DNA of 64,000 nt from Microcoleus sp036704825 (GTDB taxonomy: Bacteria; Cyanobacteriota; Cyanobacteriia; Cyanobacteriales; Microcoleaceae), in assembly GCA_036704825.1 (NCBI GenBank), contig JAUBSN010000009.1, positions 1-64,000 on the forward strand. Reading direction: 5' to 3'. Position 1 is the stretch's first letter. Every line of letters begins with the position of its first letter. The notes under the pieces are model-generated. The model saw only the letters and a list, made by a program, of their open reading frames with translations. It was not told the DNA's origin and did not search any database. The translations under genes and the position numbers were made by a program. Positions 1 through 9,226 of this stretch are shown here, in pieces.

Positions 1-426
1 TTTCGGAGTTTTAAGACAGTCGATTTAAAGGTACGACCGATTTATCACCGCCTGAGCGCTCGAGTTAAGGCTCACGTATTTTTATGTATGTTAGCTTATT
101 ATGTAGAATGGCAGATGCGCGATCGATTAGCACCGATGCTTTTTGATGAAGAGGATTGGGAGTCAGCTCACAAACAGCAAAAATCTGTGGTTAAATCCTC
201 AAAGAGCGCTCGGACTGTTGCTAAGGCGAGAACCAAGCGAACAGCCGATAATTTACCAGTACATAGCTTCCAAACTTTATTAGCGGATTTGGGTACGATC
301 GCCCACAATGAAATTACGGCTACTATGGAGGGTGCCAGTTGGGTTTTTGATAAGATTACTCAACCAACAACCGTGCAACAAAAAGCTTTGGATTTACTGG
401 GCGTTTCTCTGATTTGTACCCAGTAA
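1..426 (+). CDS. IS1634-type transposase, C-terminal part (gene enters from left edge)
   Basis: The frame is open from base 1 to the stop at 424-426, so the gene starts outside the window. The first 29 codons read as the conserved end of the DDE transposase domain of IS1634/IS4-type elements (RSFKTVDLKVRPIYH, then LSARVKAHVFLCMLAYY), followed by a Lys/Arg/Ala-rich linker and the typical tail with HSFQTLLADLGT and a terminal LDLLGVSL. That tail at the stop is the normal end of the family, so the visible part looks intact. The element's right end should lie within the next ~80 bases, because an unrelated tnpB remnant begins there. Family recognition is from memory of the protein pattern; the N-terminal half cannot be judged. 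Confidence 0.75.
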   Translation, partial: FRSFKTVDLKVRPIYHRLSARVKAHVFLCMLAYYVEWQMRDRLAPMLFDEEDWESAHKQQKSVVKSSKSARTVAKARTKRTADNLPVHSFQTLLADLGTIAHNEITATMEGASWVFDKITQPTTVQQKALDLLGVSLICTQ

Positions 427-480
427 AACCGGGGTCAAAATCTTTCAAAGGTAAGCTGGTACATACTCAGGAGCCTTTTG

Positions 481-1362
481 TCAATGGGGGAACTTCAGCT
501 TAAAATTGATATCCTCAACGAATATCATTCCTGCTCGGTCACATAACCGATGAGCTAATTTATAGTGCCAATCCTTTCTGGTATCACTAATTTTTTGATG
601 AATTCTAGCAATCTTTTTCTGGAGATTAAGCCAATTATTAGACCCTTTTATTGGATGCTTTAATCTTCGTTGCAGTGATTTCAACTCGCGGTGAAGTGCC
701 TGAAAAAATCTCGGTCTGTTGACTAATTCTCCATCTGAAGTTGCGAGGTATTTGTCAAGCCCAATATCTACCCCTAATGGATGTCCTGACGGTGGGCGAG
801 CGGGCTCTTTGACTGCTAACTGGTAGGTGAGCATGACAAAATATCCTGATGCTCTTTTAACTACTCTAATTTGCTTGAGTAGAAAACCCTCTGGTGTGGG
901 TCTAGACATTTTCATCCTTACCCACCCAATATACGGCAGGTTAACCTTTCCATTCTCCACTGCTGCATCCTTAACAGCCGGGAAAACAAACGAGCGAATC
1001 CGTTTTTTGAAGCCAGGAAACCCATGCCCTCTATCCCACATTGCCACAAATGCCGACTATAAAGCCTTTAAAGTTTGCTGCAATACTTGCGAATGAGGGG
1101 TCTTTAATTCGGGACAATGCTTCTTAGCTTCTGACAAACCTTTGCACTGACTAGCATAGGTTGGTCTCGGAGTATCCGGTGAGATAATATACTCACCAAC
1201 TATCGAACAAGCATTAACAGAAGACTTACGAGAATTAACCCAATATTTCCGTTCTCGCCAGGCATAGTTATAAACCTGACGACAAACAGACAACCAAATC
1301 TCAAATATTTGAACTTGAGATTTGGTCGGACGTAGTTTGTACTCGTGAGTTACTGTTAGCAT
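481..1362 (-). pseudogene. tnpB: TnpB (IS200/IS605-type OrfB) pseudogene
   Basis: Two collinear pieces in the same frame make one TnpB. Piece one (1362-1057) has the N-terminal OrfB helix-turn-helix (YKLRPTKSQ, VYNYAWRER, LQQTLKAL). It stops at an in-frame TAG at 1057-1059, and translation would continue directly as SAFVAMWDRGHGFPGFKKR into piece two. Piece two carries the RuvC-I motif (GVDIGLDKYLATSDG) and the start of the RuvC-II strand (FVEDINF). After that the homology ends and five unrelated codons lead to a stop, so the zinc finger and RuvC-III parts are missing. It is therefore dead twice over: a nonsense codon and a lost C-terminus. The truncation faces the IS1634-type element, which may have inserted here. 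No tnpA is visible. Confidence 0.85.
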
Positions 1363-1380
1363 GATATAATCATATCATGC
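1359..1380. repeat. Subterminal hairpin of the tnpB element
   Basis: Perfect 9-bp inverted repeat GCATGATAT/ATATCATGC (1359-1367 and 1372-1380) around a 4-base loop, directly upstream of the tnpB start. IS200/IS605 elements carry such imperfect or perfect palindromes at their ends for transposase recognition. Position and form fit the left end of the broken element. Confidence 0.6.
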
Positions 1381-1500
1381 TTTTAGAAATCAACCAGGAT
1401 TTTTCTAAGACTGTAGGCGGCCGCATCCGCTGCCGAGTTCATCCCCACGCCTGAAGTCGGGGGCTTTCCTCTCGTTTTCCGGTAAGTGGGAATTGCGCCT

Positions 1501-1540
1501 CTCCCACTCTCCCACTCTCCCACTCTCCCACTCTCCCACT
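1501..1540. repeat. Tandem octamer CTCCCACT x5
   Basis: Five exact copies of CTCCCACT run from 1501 to 1540, followed by two degenerate copies to about 1558. They lie in the gap between the tnpB remnant and the RodZ-like gene. Similar octamer runs occur in intergenic DNA of filamentous cyanobacteria; the copy number is likely to vary. Confidence 0.85.
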
Positions 1541-1625
1541 CTCCCTCACACTCTCCCCCAACCGACATCCGGAATCACTGCCAGCCTGTCGAAGAACGTA
1601 CTCAGATACCTTCTACCACGACAAC

Positions 1626-2786
1626 ATGAACATCATGGCACTGAAACCCGAGGCTTATTTTGGGGTGACAGATCACCCAACTATTGAAATTTATCAAGAA
1701 AGTTTTCGTTCTGTCCTAGGTCAAATAGAAGCTGAACTCGTCTGTAGCGACACCTACAGCCACGCTCTAGCTAGCTTGCAAACACTGTTGGGCGAAGCAG
1801 CTTCCGCTGCCGAAATTTTAATTAGAGCAGTTAGCAGAGAAGCCGTCAAGCTAGCATTCGATCGATTTCCCAAACAAAACAAAATTGAACCGCAAGTACC
1901 CCAAGAGAGTTTTACTGCTCTAAGTCCCGCCATTGAGACGGTGACAGAAATTCAAGAATTGGAGCCACCAGTAGCTGCTCCTGTCTTCTATTGGCGCAGC
2001 GCTAGTGTGGAAGCGCCGTCCCAAACCGAGTCCGAGACAGAAAATTCCGATCGACAAACTAACACTTTTGAAGACAGCAAACAAGCGCCCCAAGACGAAA
2101 TTAAAGTCGAGTCGGCTCCACCTGCAACTGTCGCCGTCCCCGGAAAATCCTTCCCAGGGTTCGGTTTTCCCAAAAAGCCGAAAAAACTCACCAAGGAAGA
2201 AGCAGCAGCAATAGCACTTCAAGAGCGAGAAGAGTGCCTGCGGGAGTTGGGTAAAGAATTGCGTAAGGGACGGCAAATTCGCTCCCTATCCCTGCTGCAA
2301 CTCCACAGTCAAACTCTCGTGCCGCTGCACCACATCGAATCGATCGAAAATGGGGAAATCGACAAACTGCCGCAAGATATTTACGTCAGAGGTTTTATCC
2401 GCCGACTGGGGGACGCCTTGGGACTAGACGGCAGCGCTATGGCGAATGCTTTGCCCAAACCCGCTCCGACTCCAATTCCCAGTATGTATGTGTCTGTTTC
2501 CGATTCCGACTCAGGCGAAGGCTTTCAAATGCGTCCGGTGCATTTGTACATCGGCTACACCGCTTTGATGGCCGGGGCTGTAGGGGGTTTGGGTTGGCTG
2601 TCGCAGCAACCTGTGGTGCCAGGAGCACAGGCAGTACCTTCAACGCAGGTGACACCGCCAGCCTCAGTTGCACCGGCTCAGAAGACCACAGAAAAAGCAC
2701 CTCAACCGGGCTTGAAGAAGTCTCAGAGTCACGGAGGAATGATTGTGGGGGCTGACATGGCGCCGCCGGAGGTGATTTTTGGTTAG
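1626..2786 (+). CDS. RodZ-like helix-turn-helix membrane protein
   Basis: 386 aa. Residues 1-82 form a helical region of unknown role. Residues ~90-195 are acidic, Pro-rich and low in complexity. Residues ~203-276 are an HTH_25 domain (LGKELRKGRQIRSLSL, then IESIENGEIDKLPQDIYVRGFIRRL), the hallmark of RodZ, which links MreB to the membrane. A single membrane segment follows at ~306-325, then a Pro/Ala/Thr-rich tail. The order HTH, membrane segment, periplasmic tail fits RodZ, but the long N-terminal extension before the HTH is unlike E. coli RodZ. The start at 1626 has a second Met three codons on; no clear Shine-Dalgarno is seen. A cell-shape role is inferred from family only; mreBCD lies 10 kb away. 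Confidence 0.65.
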   Translation: MNIMALKPEAYFGVTDHPTIEIYQESFRSVLGQIEAELVCSDTYSHALASLQTLLGEAASAAEILIRAVSREAVKLAFDRFPKQNKIEPQVPQESFTALSPAIETVTEIQELEPPVAAPVFYWRSASVEAPSQTESETENSDRQTNTFEDSKQAPQDEIKVESAPPATVAVPGKSFPGFGFPKKPKKLTKEEAAAIALQEREECLRELGKELRKGRQIRSLSLLQLHSQTLVPLHHIESIENGEIDKLPQDIYVRGFIRRLGDALGLDGSAMANALPKPAPTPIPSMYVSVSDSDSGEGFQMRPVHLYIGYTALMAGAVGGLGWLSQQPVVPGAQAVPSTQVTPPASVAPAQKTTEKAPQPGLKKSQSHGGMIVGADMAPPEVIFG

Positions 2787-2827
2787 TGTGTGTCGGGCGA
2801 GCGAGCTCGTCCGACCACTCTCTTGGT

Positions 2828-2866
2828 GCAGGTGAACTCAGAAACCGGCTTTCCGAGTTCACCTGC
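2828..2866. terminator. Strong hairpin after the RodZ-like gene
   Basis: Arms GCAGGTGAACTC and GAGTTCACCTGC pair perfectly (12 bp) around a 15-base loop, 42 bases after the upstream stop codon. No T-tract follows, so intrinsic termination is a possibility rather than a clear call; it could also be a dispersed palindrome. Confidence 0.4.
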
Positions 2867-2958
2867 ATGCGGATACTTGCTTGAAGAAATAAGTCCAGGA
2901 GAGCAATTACGGTTGAGATTTTAGTTCAATCCCCGCTTTTCATCCATCTGTAGAGTCA

Positions 2959-2990
2959 AATCTAAAATCTAAAATCTAAAATCTAAAATC
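2959..2990. repeat. Heptanucleotide tandem run (TCTAAAA)
   Basis: Four and a half copies of TCTAAAA. The same heptamer run recurs in this window at 7502-7535, 10941-10972 and 42538-42570, always between genes. This matches the short tandemly repeated repetitive (STRR) heptamers known from filamentous cyanobacteria. Confidence 0.85.
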
Positions 2991-3091
2991 GCCCGCCCCT
3001 GTACCCAAAGTGATTTTTCTACTGCATCAGGAAACCCGATATGTGCGATAAACTATCTATTTGACCACTCCTAAAAGAGGTTTCCGATAAG

Positions 3092-5101
3092 ATGAGTTCC
3101 CCAGCCACCGCTGCTTTCTCCGATCTCGATCCGTTATCGACTCACTCGCCAACAGTCACGAGTTTGGCGGCACCAGACAGTGCTTTGGTAACGGTGGCTC
3201 AATTGCCACAAGCATCTTGGACAATAGAAGATAGTGAGAAACTCTACCGAATTCAAGGTTGGGGCGAACCGTATTTTTCGATCAATGCAGCCGGTCACGT
3301 TACAGTTTCTCCCAAGGGCGATCGCGGCGGTTCCCTCGACTTGTGCGAACTGGTAGAATCCCTGAAACAGCGAAATTTGGCTTTGCCGCTGCTGATTCGA
3401 TTTTCTGATATTTTGGAAGACCGGATCGAGCGCTTAAATTCGTGTTTTGCCAGAGCGATCGCTCGGTACAATTACAAAAATGTCTATCGCGGTGTCTTTC
3501 CAGTTAAATGCAACCAGCACCGACAGTTAATTCAAGATTTGGTGCGTTTCGGTCAACCCCATCACTTCGGACTGGAAGCCGGATCGAAACCGGAATTAAT
3601 GATAGCTTTGGCGACTTTAAAAACCCCAGGCGCTTTGTTAATTTGTAACGGTTACAAAGACCGCGAATACATCGAAACTGCTATTTTGGCCCAGAGGCTA
3701 GGGCAAACTTCCGTAATTGTGCTGGAGCAAATTGAGGAAGTAGAACTCGCAATCGCCGCGAGCAAAGCATTAGGAATTAAACCGATTTTGGGAGTGCGAT
3801 CGAAACTCACTACCAAAGGGGTTGGCCGCTGGGGAGGCTCCACGGGCGATCGGGCCAAATTTGGCTTGACAATTCCTGAAATTATCCGTGCAGTCGGCGA
3901 ACTCGAAAAAGCGGGAATGCTCGATTGTTTGCAGTTACTGCACTTCCACATCGGCTCTCAAATTTCCTCAATTAGTGTCATCAAAGACGCCATTCGAGAA
4001 GCCAGCCACATTTATGTAGAATTAGCTAAATTGGGAGCTAAGATGAACTACTTGGACGTAGGCGGTGGACTCGGCGTTGACTACGACGGGTCTAAAACAA
4101 ACTTCCACGCTTCCAAAAACTACAATATGCAAAACTACGCTAACGACGTAGTAGCGGGAGTGAAAGATGCCTGCGACGAGCGCAAAATCCCGGTTCCAAT
4201 TATCATTAGCGAAAGCGGGCGGGCGATCGCTTCTCACCAATCAGTGTTAGTTTTTGACGTACTCGGTACTAGCGATGTCCCCAGAGAAGTACCAGAACCA
4301 GTAGATGAAAACGCGCACCAAATTCCGCGCAATCTGTACGAAATTTACCAATCTATCAGTCCCGAAAATTACCAAGAAGTTTATCACGATGCTATCCAAT
4401 TCAAGGAAGAAGCCGTCAGTTTATTTAACTTAGGCTATTTGGGAATTGCGGAACGGGCTAAAACCGAACAGTTGTACTGGGCTTGCTGCGATAAAATACA
4501 GGCGATCGCGCGGCAAAAACAATATGTATCGGAGGATTTGGAAGACTTAGAAAAGGTGATGGCGTCCATTTATTACATCAACTTATCTGTTTTCCAGTCT
4601 GTACCGGACAGTTGGGCAATTAACCAATTGTTCCCAATTATGCCAATTAACCGACTCGACGAAGAACCAACTCAACGCGGTATTTTAGCCGACATTACCT
4701 GCGACAGCGACGGCAAAATCGACCAATTCATCGATTTGCGAGATGTAAAGTCGGTTTTGGAACTCCATGCTCTCAAACCTGGAGAACCTTACTATTTGGC
4801 GCTATTTTTGGGAGGTGCTTATCAAGAAATTATGGGCAACCTTCACAACTTATTCGGCGATGCTAATGCAGTTCACATTCAGCTAACACCTTCTGGCTAT
4901 CATATCGAACACGTTGTGAAAGGAGACACTATGAAAGAAGTGCTCAGCTACGTACAGTACGATGCAGAAAATTTGGTTGAAAGCATCCGCCGTCAGACAG
5001 AAGCAGCTTTGCAGCAAAATAAAATTACTCTTTCCGAGTCCCAACTTTTGCTGCAAAATTACGAGCGGAGTCTGGGCCAGTATACTTATCTTCAGTCGTG
5101 A
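3092..5101 (+). CDS. speA: Biosynthetic arginine decarboxylase
   Basis: 669 aa, usual for the SpeA family. It converts arginine to agmatine and CO2 with PLP, the first step of polyamine synthesis in cyanobacteria. Visible features: the alanine-racemase-fold barrel with the PLP lysine in FPVKCNQHR (Lys139), the HFHIGSQISS motif, the YLDVGGGLGVDYDG phosphate-binding stretch, the SESGRAIASH motif, and the C-terminal beta domain with the conserved DITCDSDGKIDQF active-site segment. About 40 N-terminal residues before TWIEDSEKLY are not conserved in the family. Start ATG at 3092 follows AGAGG ten bases upstream. It converges on cugP, with a hairpin between them. Confidence 0.93.
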   Translation: MSSPATAAFSDLDPLSTHSPTVTSLAAPDSALVTVAQLPQASWTIEDSEKLYRIQGWGEPYFSINAAGHVTVSPKGDRGGSLDLCELVESLKQRNLALPLLIRFSDILEDRIERLNSCFARAIARYNYKNVYRGVFPVKCNQHRQLIQDLVRFGQPHHFGLEAGSKPELMIALATLKTPGALLICNGYKDREYIETAILAQRLGQTSVIVLEQIEEVELAIAASKALGIKPILGVRSKLTTKGVGRWGGSTGDRAKFGLTIPEIIRAVGELEKAGMLDCLQLLHFHIGSQISSISVIKDAIREASHIYVELAKLGAKMNYLDVGGGLGVDYDGSKTNFHASKNYNMQNYANDVVAGVKDACDERKIPVPIIISESGRAIASHQSVLVFDVLGTSDVPREVPEPVDENAHQIPRNLYEIYQSISPENYQEVYHDAIQFKEEAVSLFNLGYLGIAERAKTEQLYWACCDKIQAIARQKQYVSEDLEDLEKVMASIYYINLSVFQSVPDSWAINQLFPIMPINRLDEEPTQRGILADITCDSDGKIDQFIDLRDVKSVLELHALKPGEPYYLALFLGGAYQEIMGNLHNLFGDANAVHIQLTPSGYHIEHVVKGDTMKEVLSYVQYDAENLVESIRRQTEAALQQNKITLSESQLLLQNYERSLGQYTYLQS

Positions 5102-5161
5102 AATGTAGGGTGCAACCTCAGCACATTACCAGAATTGAAAGCTGAGATCGTAAATGTAAAA

Positions 5162-5187
5162 GTAGGGTGCGTAAGGGCGCACCTTAC
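5162..5187. terminator. Hairpin between convergent speA and cugP
   Basis: GTAGGGTGCG (5162-5171) pairs with CGCACCTTAC (5178-5187) with one mismatch and a six-base loop. The same palindrome family reappears near 8131-8195. It sits between two converging genes, so a bidirectional terminator role is plausible, but it may simply be a dispersed repeat. Confidence 0.4.
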
Positions 5188-5203
5188 CTTCAGCAATTAC
5201 CAA

Positions 5204-6364
5204 TTATTCAGGACGGAGAATTTCTGCGATCGCCCGCCGCTCTTCTCCGTGTTGAGTGGGTAAAACTTGGCGGGCGTCAGTAATCAGCCAATCGAGGGCC
5301 GCCGCTTGCAAATCGATCGCAGCACCAGTTTTATCAACGCAGTAGCGCCCGAACACCAGTTTATCAACCAACCGCACCTCCGGGCCCAAACGGGAATACT
5401 CAAAAATCACGCTGTTTTCCACAGTGGCACCACTGCAAAGCCAGCAATTTGGGCCGATCATTGTGGGCCCGACAATTTTTGCTCCATCCTCAATAATCGT
5501 CATCCCCCCAATGTAAACAGGCCCAGTAATATCAACCTTATCCCAGTTGACAGCTACATTCAAACCAGTGTAGATGCCGGGGCGCACTTCAATTCCCGGA
5601 ATCGAAACATTTTTAACTTGCCCCAGCAGTACGGTCTGAATTGCCCGCCAATAGTCAGGAACTTTGCCGATATCCACCCACTCAAAGTCCATGCTAATCC
5701 CGTAAAAAGGGGCGCCTTCTGCTACTAGCTTGGGAAATAACTCCGAACCGATATCGTATTCCTGGCCCGAAGGGATGTATTTGAATATTTCCGGTTCAAA
5801 AATATAAATACCAGTGTTAATGTCGGTACTCAGAGCTTCCTCTACAGAAGGTTTTTCTTGGAAATCTTGAATTTTGCCAGACTCGTCTGTTACCACCACT
5901 CCGTAACTGGGAACTTCCTCGCGGGGAACCGATTTCATAACAATAGTAGCGATCGCCCCTTTTTCCCGGTGCCACTTCACAGCAGCAGTCAAGTCCAAGT
6001 CAATCAAAGCGTCGCCGCACAGCACCACAAAAGTATCGTCAAAAAACGGGGAGAAGTCCTGAATTCGTTTCATGCCACCAGCCGAACCGACAGCCTCTCC
6101 AATCATTTCTCCGTCCTCAATTCGCCCTTCAAAAGAATAGGCAATTTGTACCCCAAACTTTTGACCGTCGCGGAAGTAGTTTTCAATCACGTCTGCCAGG
6201 TGGGAAACATTAACCATAATCTGGTCAAATCCGTGCTGGCGGAGCAATTCAACCAAAAACTCCATCACTGGCTTTTGCAGGATGGGAATCATCGGTTTGG
6301 GTATTGTCTGAGTAATAGGACGGACGCGAGTGCCTTTACCGGCCGCCAGAATCATCGCTTTCAT
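5204..6364 (-). CDS. cugP: CugP-type UDP-glucose pyrophosphorylase (sugar nucleotidyltransferase)
   Basis: 386 aa from the chosen ATG at 6364; the frame is open 12 codons further, but the conserved family start is MKAMILAAGKGTRVRP. The N-terminal Rossmann domain has the nucleotide-binding signature GKGTRVRPIT and the metal/sugar motif VLCGDALIDLD. The C-terminal part is a left-handed beta-helix (MTIIEDGAKIVGPTMIG repeats). It closely resembles the cyanobacterial non-GalU UDP-glucose pyrophosphorylase CugP (slr0207 of Synechocystis), which makes UDP-glucose from UTP and glucose-1-phosphate for polysaccharides and glycolipids. That identity is from memory; mannose-1-phosphate guanylyltransferase is the usual automatic label for the fold. 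Confidence 0.75.
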   Translation of the reverse strand: MKAMILAAGKGTRVRPITQTIPKPMIPILQKPVMEFLVELLRQHGFDQIMVNVSHLADVIENYFRDGQKFGVQIAYSFEGRIEDGEMIGEAVGSAGGMKRIQDFSPFFDDTFVVLCGDALIDLDLTAAVKWHREKGAIATIVMKSVPREEVPSYGVVVTDESGKIQDFQEKPSVEEALSTDINTGIYIFEPEIFKYIPSGQEYDIGSELFPKLVAEGAPFYGISMDFEWVDIGKVPDYWRAIQTVLLGQVKNVSIPGIEVRPGIYTGLNVAVNWDKVDITGPVYIGGMTIIEDGAKIVGPTMIGPNCWLCSGATVENSVIFEYSRLGPEVRLVDKLVFGRYCVDKTGAAIDLQAAALDWLITDARQVLPTQHGEERRAIAEILRPE

Positions 6365-6682
6365 TATTAACTTCCTCAACCCTCTGTTAACTGATATCAA
6401 CTGAACAATTAGATGCTAGCGGTTGCGATCGTCTAATCGATCGATCGCAGCAAAATCCTGACCTGTTTATAGGCGGCATCGTACCAGGCTATAAATCATT
6501 TATTCCGAATTTACCTGGATTTAAGAAACCAGGTATCGGGAACCAGCAATAATTATCACACTCCCGCTCTCCGCATTCGGGACTCAGCAACAGAATGCCA
6601 GATAGCGAGATTCTGCCTAGAATTTTAACCGACGCAGTAGCATAGTTATTAGTTTCCCCCGATAACCTAATACCCTGCAAGC
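6365..6682. other. Intergenic region between scpA and cugP
   Basis: No credible gene. It holds a small hairpin ACCTGG/CCAGGT at 6513-6518 and 6529-6534 and a cluster of ATCGATCGATCG near 6433. The promoter of cugP (minus strand) is expected close to 6380-6440. Confidence 0.4.
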
Positions 6683-7501
6683 TCAAAGCGCGCGGATTTT
6701 GAGGTCTTGGTAAAACTCCTCTTGAAGCAACTCTACTTTAGACTGAGCCGATAGCAGCAACAACGCCCAAAAAATACCCACGCGGTCATGATTTGGCAAG
6801 TGAACTTCCCCAGTCGATACCGAGAGTTCTGGGTTGACAGGAGAGTGCAAATCGTGATGATGCCAAAGGTCTAGCAATTTGTCCAAGTCTAGCCAACCCT
6901 CGTCAATTTCTGAGTCCCGCTGAGCCAGAAACCGTTCGAGTTCGCTAGCAGTTTCTACGAGATTTTCTTGGTGAGCTAGCTCAAAGATAGCCTGGGCCGC
7001 TTGCGATCGCATTTTTGAGGTAGGGCGGCGCCGGGGGGTAACTGTCTGCTGCTCCATTGCTGCTTTCATTAGCTGCAACTGCTCGATCAGTTCTGGGAGA
7101 GTCACCGGGCGTTTTTGCGGTAGTTGAGCTACACCGCGACGGCGCAATTGCCGCTCTAAATGCTGCGGCAAGTGTCGCCCGCCTGAGTGCTCTGCGTCTT
7201 CTACTGCCGGCTCGTCGGCAGAGTCGGGATTTGCGGGGGGTTCTGAGAGGACGATACTTTCTGCTTTGAGCAACACCAGCATTGAAGCGTACAAAAATGC
7301 TTGGCCCGAGTGGGACAAATCGGAGAAATCCTTACTCTGATCTGCATCGCAGGCGTTCGCAAGCTTGCTCAGACATCGATCGAACACTTCAATTACCTTA
7401 ACGTCCCAAGGATCGATTTCTCCCCGTTCTGCGAGGTCAATTAAAATTGCGATCCCCTCGGAAATTGTTTCTAAGCCATTTTGGTCTCGGGAAACGGTCA
7501 T
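6683..7501 (-). CDS. scpA: Segregation and condensation protein A
   Basis: 272 aa. ScpA is the kleisin that bridges SMC heads together with ScpB for chromosome condensation and segregation. The N-terminus shows the family pattern IAILIDLAERGEIDPWDVKVIEVFDRCL, and FLYASMLVLLKAES is the second conserved block. The C-terminal winged-helix is reached with the final VELLQEEFYQDLKIRAL. The middle (~90-135) is a variable acidic and basic linker, as usual in cyanobacteria. It lies downstream of the LapA-domain gene on the same strand with ~120 bases between; a heptamer repeat sits in that gap. Confidence 0.88.
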   Translation of the reverse strand: MTVSRDQNGLETISEGIAILIDLAERGEIDPWDVKVIEVFDRCLSKLANACDADQSKDFSDLSHSGQAFLYASMLVLLKAESIVLSEPPANPDSADEPAVEDAEHSGGRHLPQHLERQLRRRGVAQLPQKRPVTLPELIEQLQLMKAAMEQQTVTPRRRPTSKMRSQAAQAIFELAHQENLVETASELERFLAQRDSEIDEGWLDLDKLLDLWHHHDLHSPVNPELSVSTGEVHLPNHDRVGIFWALLLLSAQSKVELLQEEFYQDLKIRAL

Positions 7502-7535
7502 TCGATTTTAGATTTTAAATTTTAGATTTTTGATT
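7502..7535. repeat. Degenerate TTTTAGA heptamer run
   Basis: TTTTAGATTTTAAATTTT-type heptamers lie directly upstream of scpA, in reverse orientation relative to the run at 2959. Same STRR family. Confidence 0.7.
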
Positions 7536-7622
7536 TGAGATATTGCCTCTGGGAAAACGAGAGAGCATATCAAATTAATTGGCAGTTATTTCTGCAGCTT
7601 TGGCCTAAATGGCTGCTATTTC

Positions 7623-7964
7623 TCAACTTATCGGTTCTGCACTTTCTAACAAAGGTTGTTTGCCTTCTACTTCGGCTTTATAGCGTTCAAGATTTTGTTC
7701 TAATTCCTGAATCCGCTGCTGTTTTTCGCGAACTTGGCGCATCTCTTGGCGCAACGCGAAGGTTCGCTGCCTTCTCGACCACAGACTGAACAGACACGCT
7801 AGTGTTGCCCCTAATCCAGTCGCTACAATTAGTTCTACGCACAGCGGAGCTTTAACTTGGACGCCTTGGATAACTTGAATCGCGACTGGCTGTGTATTTT
7901 CTATACTGAAAAATACCAGAGGCAAGCAAATCAGAAAGATGAAGAAGAAATTTAGCGATCGCAT
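7623..7964 (-). CDS. LapA-domain (DUF1049) membrane protein
   Basis: 113 aa. It shows the LapA/DUF1049 layout: an N-terminal membrane segment (residues ~5-20) ending in SIENTQPVAIQ, a short periplasmic loop, a second membrane segment (~42-62), then a charged coiled coil (REKQQRIQELEQNLERY). In E. coli the LapA family takes part in regulating lipopolysaccharide assembly; in cyanobacteria the role is not known. It is probably cotranscribed with scpA. Confidence 0.75.
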   Translation of the reverse strand: MRSLNFFFIFLICLPLVFFSIENTQPVAIQVIQGVQVKAPLCVELIVATGLGATLACLFSLWSRRQRTFALRQEMRQVREKQQRIQELEQNLERYKAEVEGKQPLLESAEPIS

Positions 7965-8401
7965 TTTCTCTGTTCCTAATTATCACTTTAGGTTAAGCAA
8001 ATTATTTGGCATTTGTCAACTATTTTTTGACAGACATTATCGCTTTTTTTAATAAGAGAAAATCGGGTCAATTAACCATATTATTTGGGGAGGGGCGAGT
8101 TTAAGCTGTTCGGCATTTAAAGGAGGATAGTAGGGTGCGGAGCGTACATAAGCATTTCTTATGTATATTCAATGTTCTAGCTGACGCACCTTACCTGGTG
8201 GATCGTTAATGGTTTAAATGCGTAACAGCTTATTGGAGTTCTGACGAGTTGATTGAAGATATTGGTTAAGCTCTTGGGTCTCTAAATTGTATTTTTCGGG
8301 CGTCCCGCCCAACCCCTACTCCCCACAATAAAGCTGATGTTTTATGACAGAAAAACTTAGATGCGACTGAGCTTAACCCGCCCCTCTAGGACATATCCTC
8401 T
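7965..8401. other. Intergenic region with dispersed palindromes
   Basis: No gene seen. It contains a copy of the GTAGGGTGCG...GCACCTTAC palindrome family (8131-8195), an inner palindrome around ATAAG/CTTAT near 8149-8165, and a GGGCGTCCCGCCC palindrome near 8299-8311. The last sits downstream of the DUF3153 gene's 3' end. Confidence 0.45.
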
Positions 8402-9226
8402 TTAGGTTTGACCGATATTTTGCGGTTTCTTGCCGATTGAGAGTGCCGGCAATATTTGATATTTCAAAGCAATGCCTGCAGCTACAAACAAGGCAATAAT
8501 CAGCGCCCCAATTCCTACGGGACTGGGAATCCAGAATATCGCCTCCAAATAGTTAACTTCCCCGGGTTTTAGCTTCCAAACTAACTGCTTTCCCTGCTGA
8601 TAGCTTTCGGGAACCAGCGCACCGGCGACAGTTTCAATACTTTCGGCACCCCAAGGCGTGTTCAAGCTAAACTCTAGCTCCAAAAGTCCCCCCGGACTCA
8701 GCAGGAGACTGCCGTTAGAGGAAAGCAGAGAAAGAGAGCGCAAATCCAATTCCAAACTCAACCGATTTCGCAGCACCAATAACAAATTATTCTGCTTGAC
8801 ATTTAGGTGAGATTCAAACTTCGGCAACTCGGTTTCTAGCCGACTTCCGACCCGAGATTTTGCGGTTGGTGCGATCGGGTTGTAAAATTGGTTAAATTTG
8901 TCTTCCAACTCGGCTCCATTATTGAAAGGAATCCTCACTAGAACTTCTGTGGGCGAAAGCCGTTTAGTTTTTCCGTCCAGCAACCTCACCCGGCGTTCTA
9001 CGCTTTTCAACCATTCTGCAACTGTTTCGCTGCTGAAGCTCGTCAACCTTTCCCCCAGTTTAATGTGCTGCACGATTTCGCCGCGAGTTTGACTCTCAAA
9101 GTTAACCCCGACATCGTACTGCACGCATCCAGTCACTAGAGTTAAAAGGCAAAAAACCAAAGGTAAAAGAAAGAAAAACTGCTTTTTCTTCTTGCGAGTT
9201 CCATCCTTGACATTTTGCTCTTTCAT
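8402..9226 (-). CDS. DUF3153 lipoprotein
   Basis: 274 aa. An unusually long basic N-region (RKKKKQFFF) leads into a hydrophobic core and a lipobox LVTGC with Cys34, so a membrane-anchored lipoprotein is predicted. The body begins with VQYDVGVNFESQTRGEIVQHIKLG, typical of the cyanobacterial DUF3153 family, and a C-terminal membrane segment lies at ~238-257. Function is unknown; I cannot assign a role. The end sequence GKKPQNIGQT is cytoplasmic if the topology is as predicted. Confidence 0.7.
   Translation of the reverse strand: MKEQNVKDGTRKKKKQFFFLLPLVFCLLTLVTGCVQYDVGVNFESQTRGEIVQHIKLGERLTSFSSETVAEWLKSVERRVRLLDGKTKRLSPTEVLVRIPFNNGAELEDKFNQFYNPIAPTAKSRVGSRLETELPKFESHLNVKQNNLLLVLRNRLSLELDLRSLSLLSSNGSLLLSPGGLLELEFSLNTPWGAESIETVAGALVPESYQQGKQLVWKLKPGEVNYLEAIFWIPSPVGIGALIIALFVAAGIALKYQILPALSIGKKPQNIGQT

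Larger units (their letters stand above)
2787..3091. other. Intergenic region with hairpin and heptamer run
   Basis: Holds a 12-bp perfect inverted repeat (2828-2839 / 2855-2866) and a TCTAAAA tandem run (2959-2990), listed separately. The last 80 bases before speA presumably carry its promoter; no convincing -35/-10 pair is claimed. Confidence 0.5.

Noticed and set aside
1988..2023. Repeat-like GCGCAGCGCTAGTGTGGAAG within the RodZ-like gene
   Set aside because: It resembles dispersed cyanobacterial repeats, but no second copy is seen in this window, so insertion is not supported.
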